Assembly: GCA_036850595.1 (NCBI GenBank)
Contig: CM072159.1
Location: forward strand, 6,971,978 to 7,035,977
DNA from: Rhyacichthys aspro
Lineage: Eukaryota > Chordata > Actinopteri > Gobiiformes > Rhyacichthyidae
Reading direction: 5' to 3'
Length of the DNA stretch: 64,000 bases
In this document: positions 33,965 to 45,029 of the stretch, piece by piece
Numbering within the stretch: the stretch's first letter is position 1
How the letters are laid out: each line of letters opens with the position of its first letter
The notes under the pieces: generated by a model
What the model saw: the letters and a program-made list of their open reading frames with translations, nothing else
Databases searched by the model: none
What the model was told of the DNA's origin: nothing
Position numbers and translations under genes: made by a program

Positions 33965-35235
33965 AGGTTTAAACAGCCGTAAACTTCAGTTGTGTTTGAA
34001 TGCCGCAGCCCAGGGGAGACTTTTGATGTTTGTCTCTTAAACTGAGTGCAGACAAAAGCCACATAACCTTTAGGAGGTATTACTGCTGCAGTCTGAATCA
34101 CCGCTCCCTGAAGTGACAAATACTTCATCAAAGATGCTGCACACTCATGTATTACTAAAGAGTAATCTTGCATTCAGGGGACTCTTCTGTCTAAGACCTG
34201 ATATTTGGAAATGGAAAGCTTTGATTTATCTTATACTTAAACCTTAAAAATGGTCTTTTGTTGAACAGTTGTAATCTGGAGGGAGACTAGATTGAAAGTG
34301 TGCTTAATGAGGATGACTGTTCTCATGATAAAATCTAAAATATGATGCATTATGCAACACGATATTGCATTTGGACAGAAGTGGTCTGACTTGCTTTTAA
34401 ATTGGGGTGAGTAGTTTTTCCTCAGTATCTGGTGGACATTACAACTCCACACCTTCCTTTCTGTGGTCTGTTAGGGTTAGGTCTAGAGCTAGGGTTATGG
34501 TAGCTCTATGGTGTTGTCTATGAACATACCCAGTGGAAAGAGGTCAGATAATGAATTCAGTTTCAGAAATCTAATAATAATATAATAATTTCAAAATAAA
34601 ATCAATCAATCAAGGCTTTCTGGAAGAATGTATACTCAAAAGTAACATGAAAGTGCTCATGTTGTCATTATGGTCAATAGGAACAGGAAATTCTTATGAG
34701 TCTAGGGAGCTGTAAATGTGTTTTATTCCCACATACAAAAAGCAAACAATCTTTATTTAAGTACTGAAAACATTACTTTAACCAATCTGCTCATTATTCA
34801 ATTTTGTTTAACTTATTTCAAAATTTTCCAGAATGCACATTTAATGGGTGAATATTGTGTAAAAAAAAAAAAAGTTAGTGTCATACTTACACCATTATGA
34901 CACTAAATCTCTCATTAATGTGGAATAAATACTTATTGTACAAACTATGCATACTTTTATATAGTCTTTGGAACTACAAACCACTGGACATCATTTGATA
35001 TTATTCACTGCAGCCTGGATACAGTCTAGTTGTAGATATGGTCTGTCTAGTCGTCTTCAAAATGTGGCCCATTTTTTTGCTCTGACTGACACTGCAGTAC
35101 TTCAAGACAGTTCGAGTCTTTTAGCGCATAAAGCTCATCATGTAGATGTGTAAACTGCAACTAAATTATTTATTTTTTATTTACGTTTGCAATGTGTGAT
35201 CTTCATTGGTGAGTCATCATCTGATTAACTTTCTT
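33965..35235. other. Anonymous AT-rich stretch with a short telomere-like motif
   Basis: There is no gene. GTTAGGGTTAGG (34470-34481) and a nearby CTAGGGTTATGG are two vertebrate telomere-type hexamers plus a degenerate one, too short to be called an interstitial telomere. A run of 13 A lies at about 34861-34873. Confidence 0.5.
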
Positions 35236-35250
35236 TGTGTTTCCACCTAG

Positions 35251-35394
35251 ATGAACCCAGACATTTCCAAGCCGGCGTCAGTAAAAGGCTACTCTATTGG
35301 TGTGTATGTGCTGCTGGAGATGTTTACTACCACAACGTATGGCACAGGATCAACTTTTGACATTTTTATTTGGGGCGCCTCTGATCAAAATTGA
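35251..35394 (+). other. Weak exon-like segment (47-codon open frame after an acceptor-like site)
   Basis: A pyrimidine-rich 'tttctttgtgtttccacctag' ends at 35250 and is followed at once by ATG and 47 open codons to a TGA (35392-35394). The product begins MNPDISKPASVKGYSIGVYV. Codon use is even and the composition is protein-like, unlike most frames here. I do not recognise the product, no second exon or promoter was found, and one acceptor-like site plus a short frame is well within chance over 64 kb. Confidence 0.15.
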
Positions 35395-36225
35395 AAAGGA
35401 GGGTTTTTTGTGATGTTTTCGTACAAAGGACCTGTTCCTGGTGTACGGCATCGTGCGACTCATTTCACTTTGAATTTAAAATTGTCCCACATGCTGAGTC
35501 TTTCCTCAAAGCTATTTATGGTAAGCAACAGCACAGTCAACACCGCAGCAAGAGCAGTTGTTTGAAGAATGAAGACTCACAACGTGGCGCCATACGCATT
35601 TTCCACCTGAACATTTCAAGCCAATTAGAAACTTTTGGGTTCTGAGACAGGTTTTTTTGTAAGTTTATCTTTCCCCAGAGTAAATATATCCACTTTTTTA
35701 TACTAGTTGTGCCCTGGCCCAGATTTAACTCATACTTGTTGCAGAGGTTAGGCCTGCGAAGATCATCAAGCTGCATTGTGGAGTACCTTTAATAGCTGAA
35801 GATAAATAATGGTGAGAACAAAGCACAATCACTCAAAACACAAAAGAAGAGTTGAAGATAAAGTGGACACGTGTAGCAAGAATAACCAGGTTTGAAAATC
35901 AGTATAATAATCGATGTGCACTGTTTAAAGCATTGTTTAAATATAATAAAGAAACAAAATGGAAAGTCTAAGTCGTGCCTCTTCTGGGAGAGACCCCTAA
36001 GAAAAACTGCTGAATAGAAATCAATATAGAGGATTTTTAAAGTAAATAAATAAATAAATGATAAATGCTAATTACATTTGCCTCCCCCATCCATATCAGC
36101 GCTTGATAAAAACAGATTTATAGCAATTTTAAAGTTACACATTAGAACTATATAGATATAAAAACTTATAAAGCTGAGAAGAATTTAGTAAAATGTGTCA
36201 AATTAATTGATTAATCGGTACCTTC
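35395..36225. other. Anonymous AT-rich non-coding stretch
   Basis: Nothing recognisable is present. A short (AAAT)n tract lies near 36042-36059. Confidence 0.5.
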
Positions 36226-36227
36226 AA

Positions 36228-36305
36228 TTTTCAAGATTCAAAGTGTTTATTGTCATGTGTATAGCATAGAAACAGGTTTTCCTGTACAGTTAAATTCTTC
36301 AAAGT
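36228..36305 (+). mobile_element. Short fish-typical interspersed repeat fragment
   Basis: 'ttcaagattcaaagtgtttattgtcatgtg' followed by 'ttcctgtacagttaaattctt' matches a motif order I know from many fish retroposon 3' ends: a 'ttcaagattcaaga' start, 'tttattgtcatgtgcacag', then 'cagtgaaattctt'. The family is not assigned here and no boundaries or duplication were seen. Confidence 0.45.
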
Positions 36306-36456
36306 GATTAAGTGCTGTTATGTTCAAATGTAAGGAACATCAAATTTACCTAAAATGAGTGTTCTTTTTTCTTCACAAATGTTTTTCACACATTTTCTTA
36401 AGTTTAAACACAAAAAAGTGAAAAAAGACCTTCTGTAGCTTCAAATCTAACGATCA

Positions 36457-36458
<2 letters not shown>

Positions 36459-36498
<40 letters not shown>

Positions 36499-36519
36499 AT
36501 GTGTGCGTGTGTGTGCGTG
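36459..36519 (+). repeat. (GT)n microsatellite
   Basis: About 19 uninterrupted GT units are followed by an interrupted GT/GC part to about 36519, then GA units. Alternating purine-pyrimidine tracts of this length can adopt Z-DNA. Confidence 0.97.
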
Positions 36520-36524
36520 AGAGA

Positions 36525-37735
36525 GATTCCAGTTTACTGAAACTTTAAATTAGTCATTTTTCAGTTATACGTTCACAACTATAATTTAGCCCAGTAACAA
36601 ATGTGTCAGAAAAAGTCCTGCAGAATTGATTTAATAGTTTAAATGTGCAGGAGGGTGAAAATAACAGCTTGAACCAGAAGGGAATGGAAAAATTAGTTTA
36701 TGCTTACAGTCTTCTATTTGAATTTTCTCTGACTTGGGGGTGCATGAGGTCACCCGGAAATGGCATGACTTAGGTTCTAAATTGGAGCCTGGGCCTTTGG
36801 ATGTAGTTTTTGACTGTGCACAGATGAGATGAGAGCAGAGCAGGTGCAGCAAGAGCGACAGAAATGAAGTCTGAGGTGAGGAATGCATGCTGTATTTGAG
36901 AAACATGGCTTTACGTCGGAAAGAAAGGTCACGAGGGGTGACCAGAGGTGAGGGGAGAACGGAGGATGTGTTGGACCAGCATGAATGGACAAGAGCTGAG
37001 GCAAGACTAAAGGAATAGCTAGATAAGTACGGCTCCTACTTCCCATGGATAGTTTTGTCCCACATTACTTTCGACACTAGCTTGTAAACATTACCCGGGT
37101 TTACATCGATCATGTGAGTGATGTGTCACGTCAGCTGAAGGCGTCTGTGGAGCAGTGCGTCTCCCAACTTCCAATTTTTGTGCATTTCCGTGCCAGAAAA
37201 ATAATCCGATGTGATTAAAGACACTATAAAAGCCTTCATTTAAAACATTAAAGCAGAGCCTGTTCTGTTAAATCTAAGTGATTAAAAAGGCGGATGAAAA
37301 TTGTGCTTTGTGCTGTTTCAACGTGTCATTTGTGTCTTAATGTGTCTTAATGTGTCAATTGTCTTAAGTGGTTTTTTTATCAAGTGCTTAGCTACTTAAA
37401 CAACTGTTGGAAGATCTCAAAGCCCTTTAGATTTGAGGTGGCTTACGTAAGTGTGTGTAACTGCAATGTATTTGAGTAATCGCAGCAAAGTGAAATATAT
37501 AAAAATGAATCCTGCTTCGAATCAGAGCAAATAAACGGTCTTTAATCTTTTTAAATATCCCAATTCCTACCTTCATCTCAACCTTCACAAAATATCGGAC
37601 TTCTCTGAAAATCTCAATCCAAATCATGGTCCATCAAGGTTAAATGCAAAACATTTCGAGGGAGACTTCTATTACATGTACCTAATCTTAAAGTTTCCAA
37701 CAAAGTCTTATAATGTTGTGTCAGAATCTGATAAG
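36525..37735. other. Anonymous non-coding stretch
   Basis: Minus-strand frames near 36631-37046 have no recognisable product. A small tandem duplication of 'gtgtcttaat' occurs near 37332-37351. Confidence 0.5.
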
Positions 37736-37739
37736 AATA

Positions 37740-38380
37740 TGATCTGCACTGCCACTCATCACTTAACATTCAGCTCCATTCCGTTTTGAAATATCTCAGG
37801 GACTTGTCTCTCCGGACTCATACGGCGCAGTTACAGTGAAGGTCACCTCTGTGTACATGGCACTGAGGCTGCAAATGAGAATAATAAGATGTAATCAAAA
37901 TGAATACACTGTGCACTCATCTAAAAACACCTCTGAGCTCTGCGCCCATATGTCTTCACCCTCGGACAAACGCTCTCATTACCGCGTTTGAAAGATCCTC
38001 ACGCTTCATTAACGAGCGCATTAATCGGCAGTTTGTACTTTCGGCCGTTCGACGCACTTTGAGCTTTGATTTCTGGAGTCGTGACCGTCTCTATTTCAGT
38101 GGATCTACTCGGTGCCCCGGCCCAGAGACTACGTGCCCCATTGTCACCCCTGAAGCTTCTTGACCGCGGGCTTCTAATTGGCTGCCTTTCTCCCTCCGAC
38201 TAAGTTACCCAGTCCAATTACAGCTCATTGTTTGCATGCTGAGAGCACACTCCAGAGCCGGGCACAAATGGAAGAAATGGAAGCCAGTGCTGAGACAGAG
38301 ATATGGAGAAGAGGCGGTAAGTGTCTGAGAAAGGCACTACTCCGCTCTCATTATGTGTGATTTGTAAGTAACTTTGATTT
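37740..38380. promoter_or_regulatory. Candidate conserved non-coding cluster with a strong splice-donor-like site
   Basis: A CpG-richer single-copy-looking block contains 'cttcattaacgagcgcatta' (38004-38023) and 'ttcggccgttcgacgcactt' (38040-38059). Near its right side, GCG followed by GTAAGT (donor at 38317) fits 8 of 9 bases of the U1 donor consensus. It lies at the end of a frame containing MEEMEASAETEIWRRGG (38268-38318). This could be a first exon of a long non-coding or unrecognised transcript, but no TATA box or acceptor partner was identified. The plus-strand frames 37900-38163 and 38178-38360 match nothing I know. Confidence 0.3.
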
Positions 38381-38384
38381 TTGT

Positions 38385-38685
38385 CTACTCTGCTTTTTTA
38401 TCGGCTGTTTCATTTTAAACTAAAACTGCAAGTGCGGTAAAGGAATCCAGAATCATTTTTCCTGTAATTTGTGAGGCTTAATGTACCCAAGCTCTTACAT
38501 AATGAAAACAGAGAGCTTTTCTATAGGTTCCAAGTGAGTAAAAGGACCACGATGGCTTGGGTTATTGCTTTCATTTTCCCAACTTTTCCACTGTGTAAGT
38601 TTGTGTAAGAAACTCAACATATTATTCAACATGTTCATTCTTATTCTCTATTGCAAACATCTTATTAATGGCAGAGCTACACTTC
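38385..38685. other. Anonymous non-coding stretch
   Basis: Nothing recognisable is present. Confidence 0.5.
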
Positions 38686-38689
38686 TTAG

Positions 38690-38988
38690 CAGAGTCTGAA
38701 AGTCTATCCAAGTTACTTTGGGGCTGGGGCAGGATACAGTTGCAAGGCTGACATTTAGAGACATAACCTGACAGACAACCATTCACTCTCACATTTATTC
38801 ACCAGGGGCAATTTAGATTTACCAACTCACAGACACATGCATGTCTTTGGACGGTGTATTTGGAGAAAACCCATAGTAACACGGTGGGGAGTTGTAAATT
38901 CCATACAGAGGGGCCATGAGCCAGGTGACCCTGAAATCAAACCCACCAACATCTTGCTGTGCAGCAGGATCTTTCAATACAAGCTTTC
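38690..38988 (-). mobile_element. HE1/DANA-like SINE, nearly full length, minus strand
   Basis: Read on the minus strand, a degraded head (about 38960-38985) is followed by 'TGGGTTTGATTTCAGGGTCA' as the B-box region. Then come 'CCTCTGTATGGAATTTACAA', 'GGGTTTTCTCCAAATACACC', 'GTCCAAAGACATGCATGTG' and 'TTGGTAAATCTAAATTGCCC'. A decayed 3' part near 38700-38760 resembles the family's 'gtgtaccctgcc...ggataggctccag' segment. The order and spacing fit the common fish SINE with the conserved central domain. The frames over it on both strands are not genes. Confidence 0.75.
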
Positions 38989-39154
38989 TAAAAATAATGG
39001 TAGCACTGAACATGAACATTGCATGCAGGCCACCAATTGCTACACTACGATATGTCTTAGAGATGTGGTCCACCAAAGCAATACAACAATCACTGTTTTC
39101 AAAAGTCTGATTTTTAGATTCTTTTAGTCTGATAGAGATTTTGTCTGCAATTAG

Positions 39155-39302
39155 TAAGTGCTTTTTGGCTTATCCCCATCCAGGGGTCACCACAGCAAAG
39201 TAATTCACTTGAGCAGAGTGTTTTCACACCAGATCCCTCTCACTCTCTATTTTCCCGGGCTTGGAACTGGCACAGACCACATGCACTAACCTCACAAACA
39301 CA
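39155..39302 (-). mobile_element. RTE-type LINE 3' tail or SINE with RTE-like tail
   Basis: 'ttggcttatccccatccagg' with 'ggtcaccacagc' and 'cccgggcttggaactggcac' follows the motif order of an abundant fish repeat whose complement contains 'GCTGTGGTGACCCC'. The same 'aggggtcaccaca' word occurs in the RTE LINE end at 47834-47846, so the two share a 3' end. No coding part is present. Confidence 0.6.
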
Positions 39303-39304
39303 GT

Positions 39305-40195
39305 TAAAAAAAGGGCTTTATAGAAGAAAAAAAGAAGGCACTGATTTTGCGGTCTTAGGCCTCTCAGGCAGGAAGTTGCACAGCTTTGAGGTTGTAAGCC
39401 TGAACGTGAAGAATGTGGGCTGCCACCAGGGATAAAGGGTGATAGTCACAAATGTAGGACTGGGCAAGGGAAGCTTTAAAAGTTTAAAATAAATCATTAC
39501 ATTTATTTTAAATCTCTGCCAAATTTTGAACAAGCAGGAGATGGTTTTACTGATCCCAGAGTATAAGGCACAGGATAAATTTTGTTTGCCATTTGTGATA
39601 TTATTATATATAACTGGAAATAAAAATGATTGCAAAACCTAAGTCATTTGGGACTCAAAAAGTAAACTCTTTGAATATAAAGTTACCCAAATTATGAGCA
39701 GAGGGCCTTACTAGAGAGGATAGACTTCCAAGACTCTCTTCTAGTCATATTTAAAAATATGGGCAACAAATACAGAATGTTATTTACAAAATTTAGCTCT
39801 TCAATCTCAATATTTACATAGCGCTGCTATCTGGGTCAAATTAAACATAAATAAGATATATGAGTCTATTAAGTCTTTGTTTTGTAACATAGGTCCCTGG
39901 GCAGCTTTTTATTGAACTAAATTATGAAAATACATTTGGTAACTCCAAGTGGAAGGATCAGCTATTGTAAATTGCCTTTGTACAATACATTTTGATGCAC
40001 TAATAGAATTGAGAAGTTTGCAATACAAAGAGATTCATTTTTTTAACCAAGTAGCATTTGCTTAACACATCTTTTTTTTCTCCTTCAATGAACTGGCTAT
40101 GAAAGAAATGACATAAATGTGGAGTTCTGAGTGGCCAGTGCTTTAAAGAGCTACGTGCAAAAAACAAACCAAAGTGGGTCAGAGAGACAAGCAAG
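39305..40195. other. Anonymous non-coding stretch
   Basis: Frames on the minus strand at 39318-39635 and across 40000-40344 have no domain I recognise. A plus-strand reading near 39754-39900 is long but unassignable. No repeat ends were found. Confidence 0.45.
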
Positions 40196-40199
40196 ACAT

Positions 40200-40770
40200 A
40201 GGGAAATGAGAAGTGGAGTACACAGAGCGACAGAGTGCAAATAAGAAATCGTAACGCTGAAAGGTGACGCCGAGTGGAAGTGGGAATGAATAAGTGCCCT
40301 CGGTCGGTGAGTCGTCTGATCAGGAGGAAGGGCCTCTGAGGCACACATGCTGTCAGCGCCGGGAGAGGGAGCGGCCTGATGGATTTGTATGATAGATGTG
40401 TGGACGCTCAAAGCCGCGGCCCCAGCTGCTGGGCTTAATGAAATGTGTCCCACGACAAGATAGAGCGCTCTGATTTAAACACACCCTGCCACGCTATTCC
40501 TCTTCTACCTAATACGGCCGGAAAGAGGCGATGCCACCATCAGACCCCTCTCTCTGTTTGTCTTCCTATTTGAAAATCAGCTTTTTCATTTGGAACCAAT
40601 CCGCCGTCTCGCGTCTCACCCCGAAATGAATCATGCCTCCTCGCTCTGTGCACCTGTAGATCATTGAGGAGTCAAACTCAATCGGAAATGTGCTTTGTTG
40701 TTTGTTGTTTTTAAGCAGAAACCTCATCAGCTGCGCCTGCACCTTCAGCACATGCCAGGATTAGAGAGGT
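40200..40770. promoter_or_regulatory. Candidate conserved non-coding island
   Basis: This is a GC-richer, CpG-containing single-copy-looking block. Examples are 'aggtgacgccgagtggaagt' (40261-40280), 'caagatagagcgctctgatt' (40456-40475) and 'aatccgccgtctcgcgtctc' (40598-40617). Minus-strand frames here (40151-40453, 40566-40751) match no protein I know. Enhancer role is inference. Confidence 0.3.
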
Positions 40771-40774
40771 TTAT

Positions 40775-41465
40775 ACCAAATTAAAATTTTATTAAAATGA
40801 GACTGTACACTAAAGCATTGAACATAATGAGGATTTTGTCTGTCTAATCTTCAAATGATTTTGGAATTATTATCAAAGTACGCACAATAACGGCACGGCA
40901 AAAATGTTTCTATGCAAAATGTGTAATGCCATATGTCAATATTTTATGTATTGATTTGAAAGATTTTCATGAAACAAGAGACCGGAGTTCACCTCTTGGA
41001 GTTTTGATCTTAGAGGTTTGTTTTTGATTTTTTTTTATCAGTCTGTATGCAATTTAAAAATAAAAAAAATTGATAGTATCACTTATTAGTCTGGATAATG
41101 TATTTTGGATGAATGAAGGACAAACAATTGGTTATGCCATAGGAGTAAGAGCTACTCAGCTAAGTTCAACTTTTAGCTTGTTAGGTAAAACATGGTCTTT
41201 TAGGAAATATTTTGTGCTTTTGTATCTGATCCCAATAGACTGAACCAAAGCAGTCCTGTTACAATGGTGTATTAGGTTCAATTTAAAAACTCAAGAAACT
41301 CAAGATCCTTCCTGAACATATCATATCAAAATTCAAAGCATTCAATATCATTCAAAAAGTAAGAATATAGCCTACTTTTTTAGAAACAAATTAGTATGAA
41401 AAGAAGTATGAAAATAAAAAAAAATAAAAAAATAAAAAATTGTAGAATAAGAATGTAAGCAATAG
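40775..41465. other. AT-rich non-coding stretch
   Basis: Low complexity rises toward the right end ('aaaataaaaaaaaataaaaa' near 41411-41430), immediately before the TTAA-flanked element. Confidence 0.55.
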
Positions 41466-41467
41466 AG

Positions 41468-42427
41468 TTAAAGGTCCCATATTATGCTAAATCGACTTTT
41501 CTGAGTTTTTAACCATGTTCTAACGTTGTTTCTACCTCAAACACATACCCAAAGTTGTGTTTTGTTTCATTCGCGCATGTTTGAGTAATTTATTTAGTTT
41601 GAGCTACAGTCCTTTCAACGAGCTGTTTCACGCAATGACGTCAATATGTGAAATAAACCACTCCTCTCCAGGAAGTGCTCCTCCACACTCCTCCTGCCCC
41701 TCTCTCCTGAACTGTCAACAAGTGCCGTGCTCTGCAGCTCAGACACAGAGAAGCATCGCTGCTACTGTGTTAGCTTACTTACTGTCAGCAACATGTATTA
41801 CTAACAAGTATTACTGCATAGCTCTACATATTGCTAGGCTACTTTATTATAGTTCTTTCAATACACTGCACAACAGCTACCTTAGGAGTCTCCAGGCAGC
41901 ATACATTCTCAACTTCAGTAGGCATTGTACGGTCATTTCCACATGTGCACCGATAAACAGAAGCAGTTAACACGCGCTATGCTACGGGCTACACCATAGA
42001 AACATACACAATAAATAGTTTCTCATTTACCAAGCAGAAACGTCTTGTAGAAGCCTTCGAGGTCTTTGTGTTTGCTCATGTTCTTCGAACTCAGAGTCAG
42101 ACTCTGGGTCGAAGATATACGGCTCAGTTACTCTCAAAGCCATTGCTGAAAAAGTTATTACTACCATGTACCGTGTTTACTTCAGTCTGTTTCCAGCGCA
42201 GCGCTAGCGTGACGTCATGAGTGGGCGGAGCCAACATAGGAGAGCTGAGCCTTAAAGTGACAGCGCCAAATCAGACCGTTCACTTTGGACTCATGATGAG
42301 AGCTCATTCAAACCGCTTGTATAAGATAATTATTGTGTGTTTCATGTTGCAAAACGTGATATGGTAACCTAAATGTATCCAAAATACACTGTATAATGTT
42401 TAAAATAGTATAATATGGGACCTTTAA
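41468..42427. mobile_element. Complete TTAA-flanked non-autonomous DNA transposon
   Basis: TTAA at 41468-41471 and 42424-42427 flanks perfect 14-bp terminal inverted repeats, AGGTCCCATATTAT (41472-41485) and ATAATATGGGACCT (42410-42423). TTAA target sites are used by the piggyBac and Kolobok superfamilies, so it belongs to one of these; the ends do not let me choose. I know this terminus as abundant in teleost genomes. The roughly 950-bp interior is non-repetitive and encodes no transposase. The 137-codon plus-strand frame at 41557-41970 is Ser/Cys-rich with no transposase motif. The intact ends and target site suggest a fairly young copy. Confidence 0.88.
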
Positions 42428-42429
42428 AG

Positions 42430-43555
42430 ACAGACTATGTTCATTCATGTGCAAATGTAGATGTACAGTAACAGCTGTGTCTCCAAGCCTCAGCTTCACA
42501 TGTGCAACTGATGTGCAATAACAGCAGTTGCTCACCTTTAGGCTCTGATAGATAGAGCTTAAGTCCAAGTGTAGACGTAAGGAAGTCTGGTCTATGTCTG
42601 TTGAAAAGTTTTGATACTGTTACAAAACTGCATCTTACAGGCCTTTTCAGAGAAAGACCGAGAGTTTGCTGGTAATAAAATATACTGGATCCATGAGGCA
42701 AGAAAAAATAAAGTATATGTCAGCTTTGAGCTGGTCAAACCAACAGTCTCTCACTGGAAGAATTGTCACATTTTTACAATTTTGTGCAGTAGAACAGGCA
42801 CAGCATCAGTTCAAGCTGTTAAAACAAAATATTAGCTAGCACAAGCATATTAGCTATTATTCTTGTTGATTTGTTTGATGCTTGCCAGTGTCTCCAAGTC
42901 TTTCATCTTGTCAAGGAAAGAGATCCCCTACCTCTTTAACTTTATGGTTTTATTGCAGCAAACATAAACTGCATCCATGATATTTTAGTCTTAAAACATG
43001 TACAGTGTGTTACAGTAAGGACTAATTGTCAAACAGTGCCTTATAAAATGTATCTCTACACATGTATACTGGTCAGTTGAGGTTGTGTTAAACGCATTAT
43101 AATACACTTTGAATGGACTTCCTTGGCAGACTGGGTTGAAAGCAGTGTAAAAAGACAGGGCTTTCCTCTTGTTTTATCTTTGGCTCTCATTTGCTTTCCC
43201 CTGTGGCATCTATCTTTCCCCAGATGCCATTTTTTTTTCTCTCTCTCTCTCTTTTCCCTCTCTCTGTCATGGCGCCCTTAGCCCTCCTGCCTTTCTTTCT
43301 CTATGTATCTTGTCCCTAGAGGCTCCGTAGCTCTGTATTTTCAGCAGGAGTTCAGGGCATAAGGCCAAGGAGAGTCCTCGTCAGCCAAGTGTTTACAAAG
43401 CTTTCTGCCATGTCAACAAGGACAAACTGTTTCTGTCTTTTACTTCCCACATCCCTAATTCCACTTCCACTTTTTTTTTTTCCTTGAAGGGCCTATTGCA
43501 TCCTTACCATCATTGTCCTTCCTTGCCGTGTCTGTGTGTATTTTTTGTGCGTATC
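42430..43555. other. Anonymous non-coding stretch with CT-rich tract
   Basis: No gene was recognised. An 86-codon minus-strand frame overlaps the end of the transposon and is not a gene. The plus-strand frame at 42611-42835 looks protein-like in parts (DREFAGNKIYWIHEARKNKV) but matches nothing known. A T/CT low-complexity run occupies about 43229-43267. Confidence 0.5.
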
Positions 43556-43559
43556 CATT

Positions 43560-44470
43560 TGTGTTTGTGCAAAGCGGTTCGCCGAAAGCTTGCTTCCTCC
43601 CCGGAATAATTGATTTAACAAATTGCCGGCCATGTTTCATTCTATGGAAGTGACAGGAGCAAAGCGGGGAGATGGAGCCAGGAGATTAATTAGGAAACAA
43701 AGTCATCTTTATGGAAATTAAATGCATCCTCTGATGATAGCCCTGGTTCCCCATCAGTCTGCTGGGTTTCGTCCCATGTGCATAATAAAGCACTGGGATG
43801 CCTCAAAAAACATCACAGAGATGACTGTCAGGAGTGGGACCCGAAGCGAGCGCCCACACGGCACCCTTTAGCGATGCCAGCGTGGCTCCCACTTTCATGG
43901 GTGATGCGTTTCGGGCTACATCATTGAAAAGCACTGAACCAAGAAAAACAGCTGCTCCTGAAAACAATGCCTCTTCCCAGACTGGAGAAAAAAAAAAAAG
44001 CCATAAAATAGAGTCCTGTATGAAAGCGTGGCTCCTATCTCTCGCAGCCAGTCGCGGCATATGTGCACGACTCTCTATAGAGCACTTGGGTTAACAGGCT
44101 TCCGGGAAATAGCACATCAGCTGCATTAGCACGCACGGTAAAACCAGTTACCATGACGCTCGGCTCCACACTTTCACATGACATTGCGCCCCCGTGATGG
44201 CTCTGTGGGTGCGCGGTGTGCAGCTTTTCAACAGCCACCCATCTGTTTCCATAGATCACTATAGGCCAGGTTCAGAGATCAATATATTCATGAACAGCCA
44301 TCAATTTGAAAACAAGCTCTTTCTAAAAGGCGAGGCTCACTAGAAAATTGATATTGTCTTTATAGAGAGTATCATATTGGAATTGCACGTTTTCATTAGA
44401 GATTGCGCATAAAGCTAAACAGTCAGTCAGGTCTGTAATGAGGAATAGTCCTGTCTATTGGCCCCTTGAA
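43560..44470. promoter_or_regulatory. Candidate conserved non-coding cluster
   Basis: This large single-copy-looking block has mixed GC-rich and AT-core segments. Examples are 'cggaataattgatttaacaa' (43602-43621), 'ggagattaattaggaaacaa' (43681-43700), 'atggaaattaaatgcatcct' (43712-43731), 'cgtttcgggctacatcattg' (43907-43926), 'gagatcaatatattcatgaa' (44275-44294) and 'gagattgcgcataaagctaa' (44399-44418). No repeat landmark is present apart from an A12 run near 43988. Mirror frames on both strands at 43803-44094 have no recognisable product. Composition and motif density are those of vertebrate developmental enhancers. Confidence 0.4.
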
Positions 44471-44884
44471 AGAGAACTGACTTGTTTCAATTGACATAGC
44501 ACCGGAAAGACAAAATAATGCAAATATCAAACATGAGCAACACATTAATGCTGTTGTTGATTCATTTACATAATTCATTTGGCTTCTGATGTAAAAAAAT
44601 ATACATCAAAATACCTCTTGATTCTGTGAACTTGAATTGTCACCTACAATATACGTCACCAAACAGCCCTAAACTATTTTGCCTTAGAATCAATATTTTA
44701 ATTTGACTGTAACATAAAACTGTGACCAAATCAAAATTGTTCCTCATTGACATTGTCATAAAATTTAATGTGGAAAAATGTCAGCTTTGCTTGTTGGTTT
44801 TGACTATGGCTTCATTATACACTGTGCCACACTATACTATACATTACTTAACTACAGAGTTTGAATAAGAATCACAACAAATAA

Positions 44885-45022
44885 TTCCTGCTTCACAAAA
44901 AGGACATGGGTTTGGTCCCAGGCCGGTCACCAACAGCCTTTCTTTGGGGTCTGCATTTCCTGTCTGTGGGTTCTTTTCAGCGGGCACTTCCTCCTCTGTC
45001 TAGACATGCATTAACGGGGGGT
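44885..45022 (+). mobile_element. HE1/DANA-like SINE fragment, plus strand
   Basis: 'cttcacaaaaaggacatggg' with 'tttggtcccaggccggtcac' is the tRNA-derived head with its B-box region. It is followed by the conserved central domain: 'cctttctttggggtctgcat', 'tcctgtctgtgggttctttt', 'ctctgtctagacatgcatta'. The 3' part is missing. Same family as 38690-38988 but opposite strand. Confidence 0.7.
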
Positions 45023-45029
45023 TTTGTCC

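Noticed and set aside
34465..34505. TTAGGG-type hexamers suggesting an interstitial telomere
   Set aside because: Only two adjacent hexamers and one degenerate copy; too short to mean anything.
41557..41970. 137-codon plus-strand frame inside the TTAA element
   Set aside because: No DDE/D transposase motif or known domain; the element appears non-autonomous.
42611..42835. Protein-like plus-strand frame preceded by an acceptor-like 'catcttacag'
   Set aside because: I do not recognise any family, and no donor or partner exon could be paired with it.
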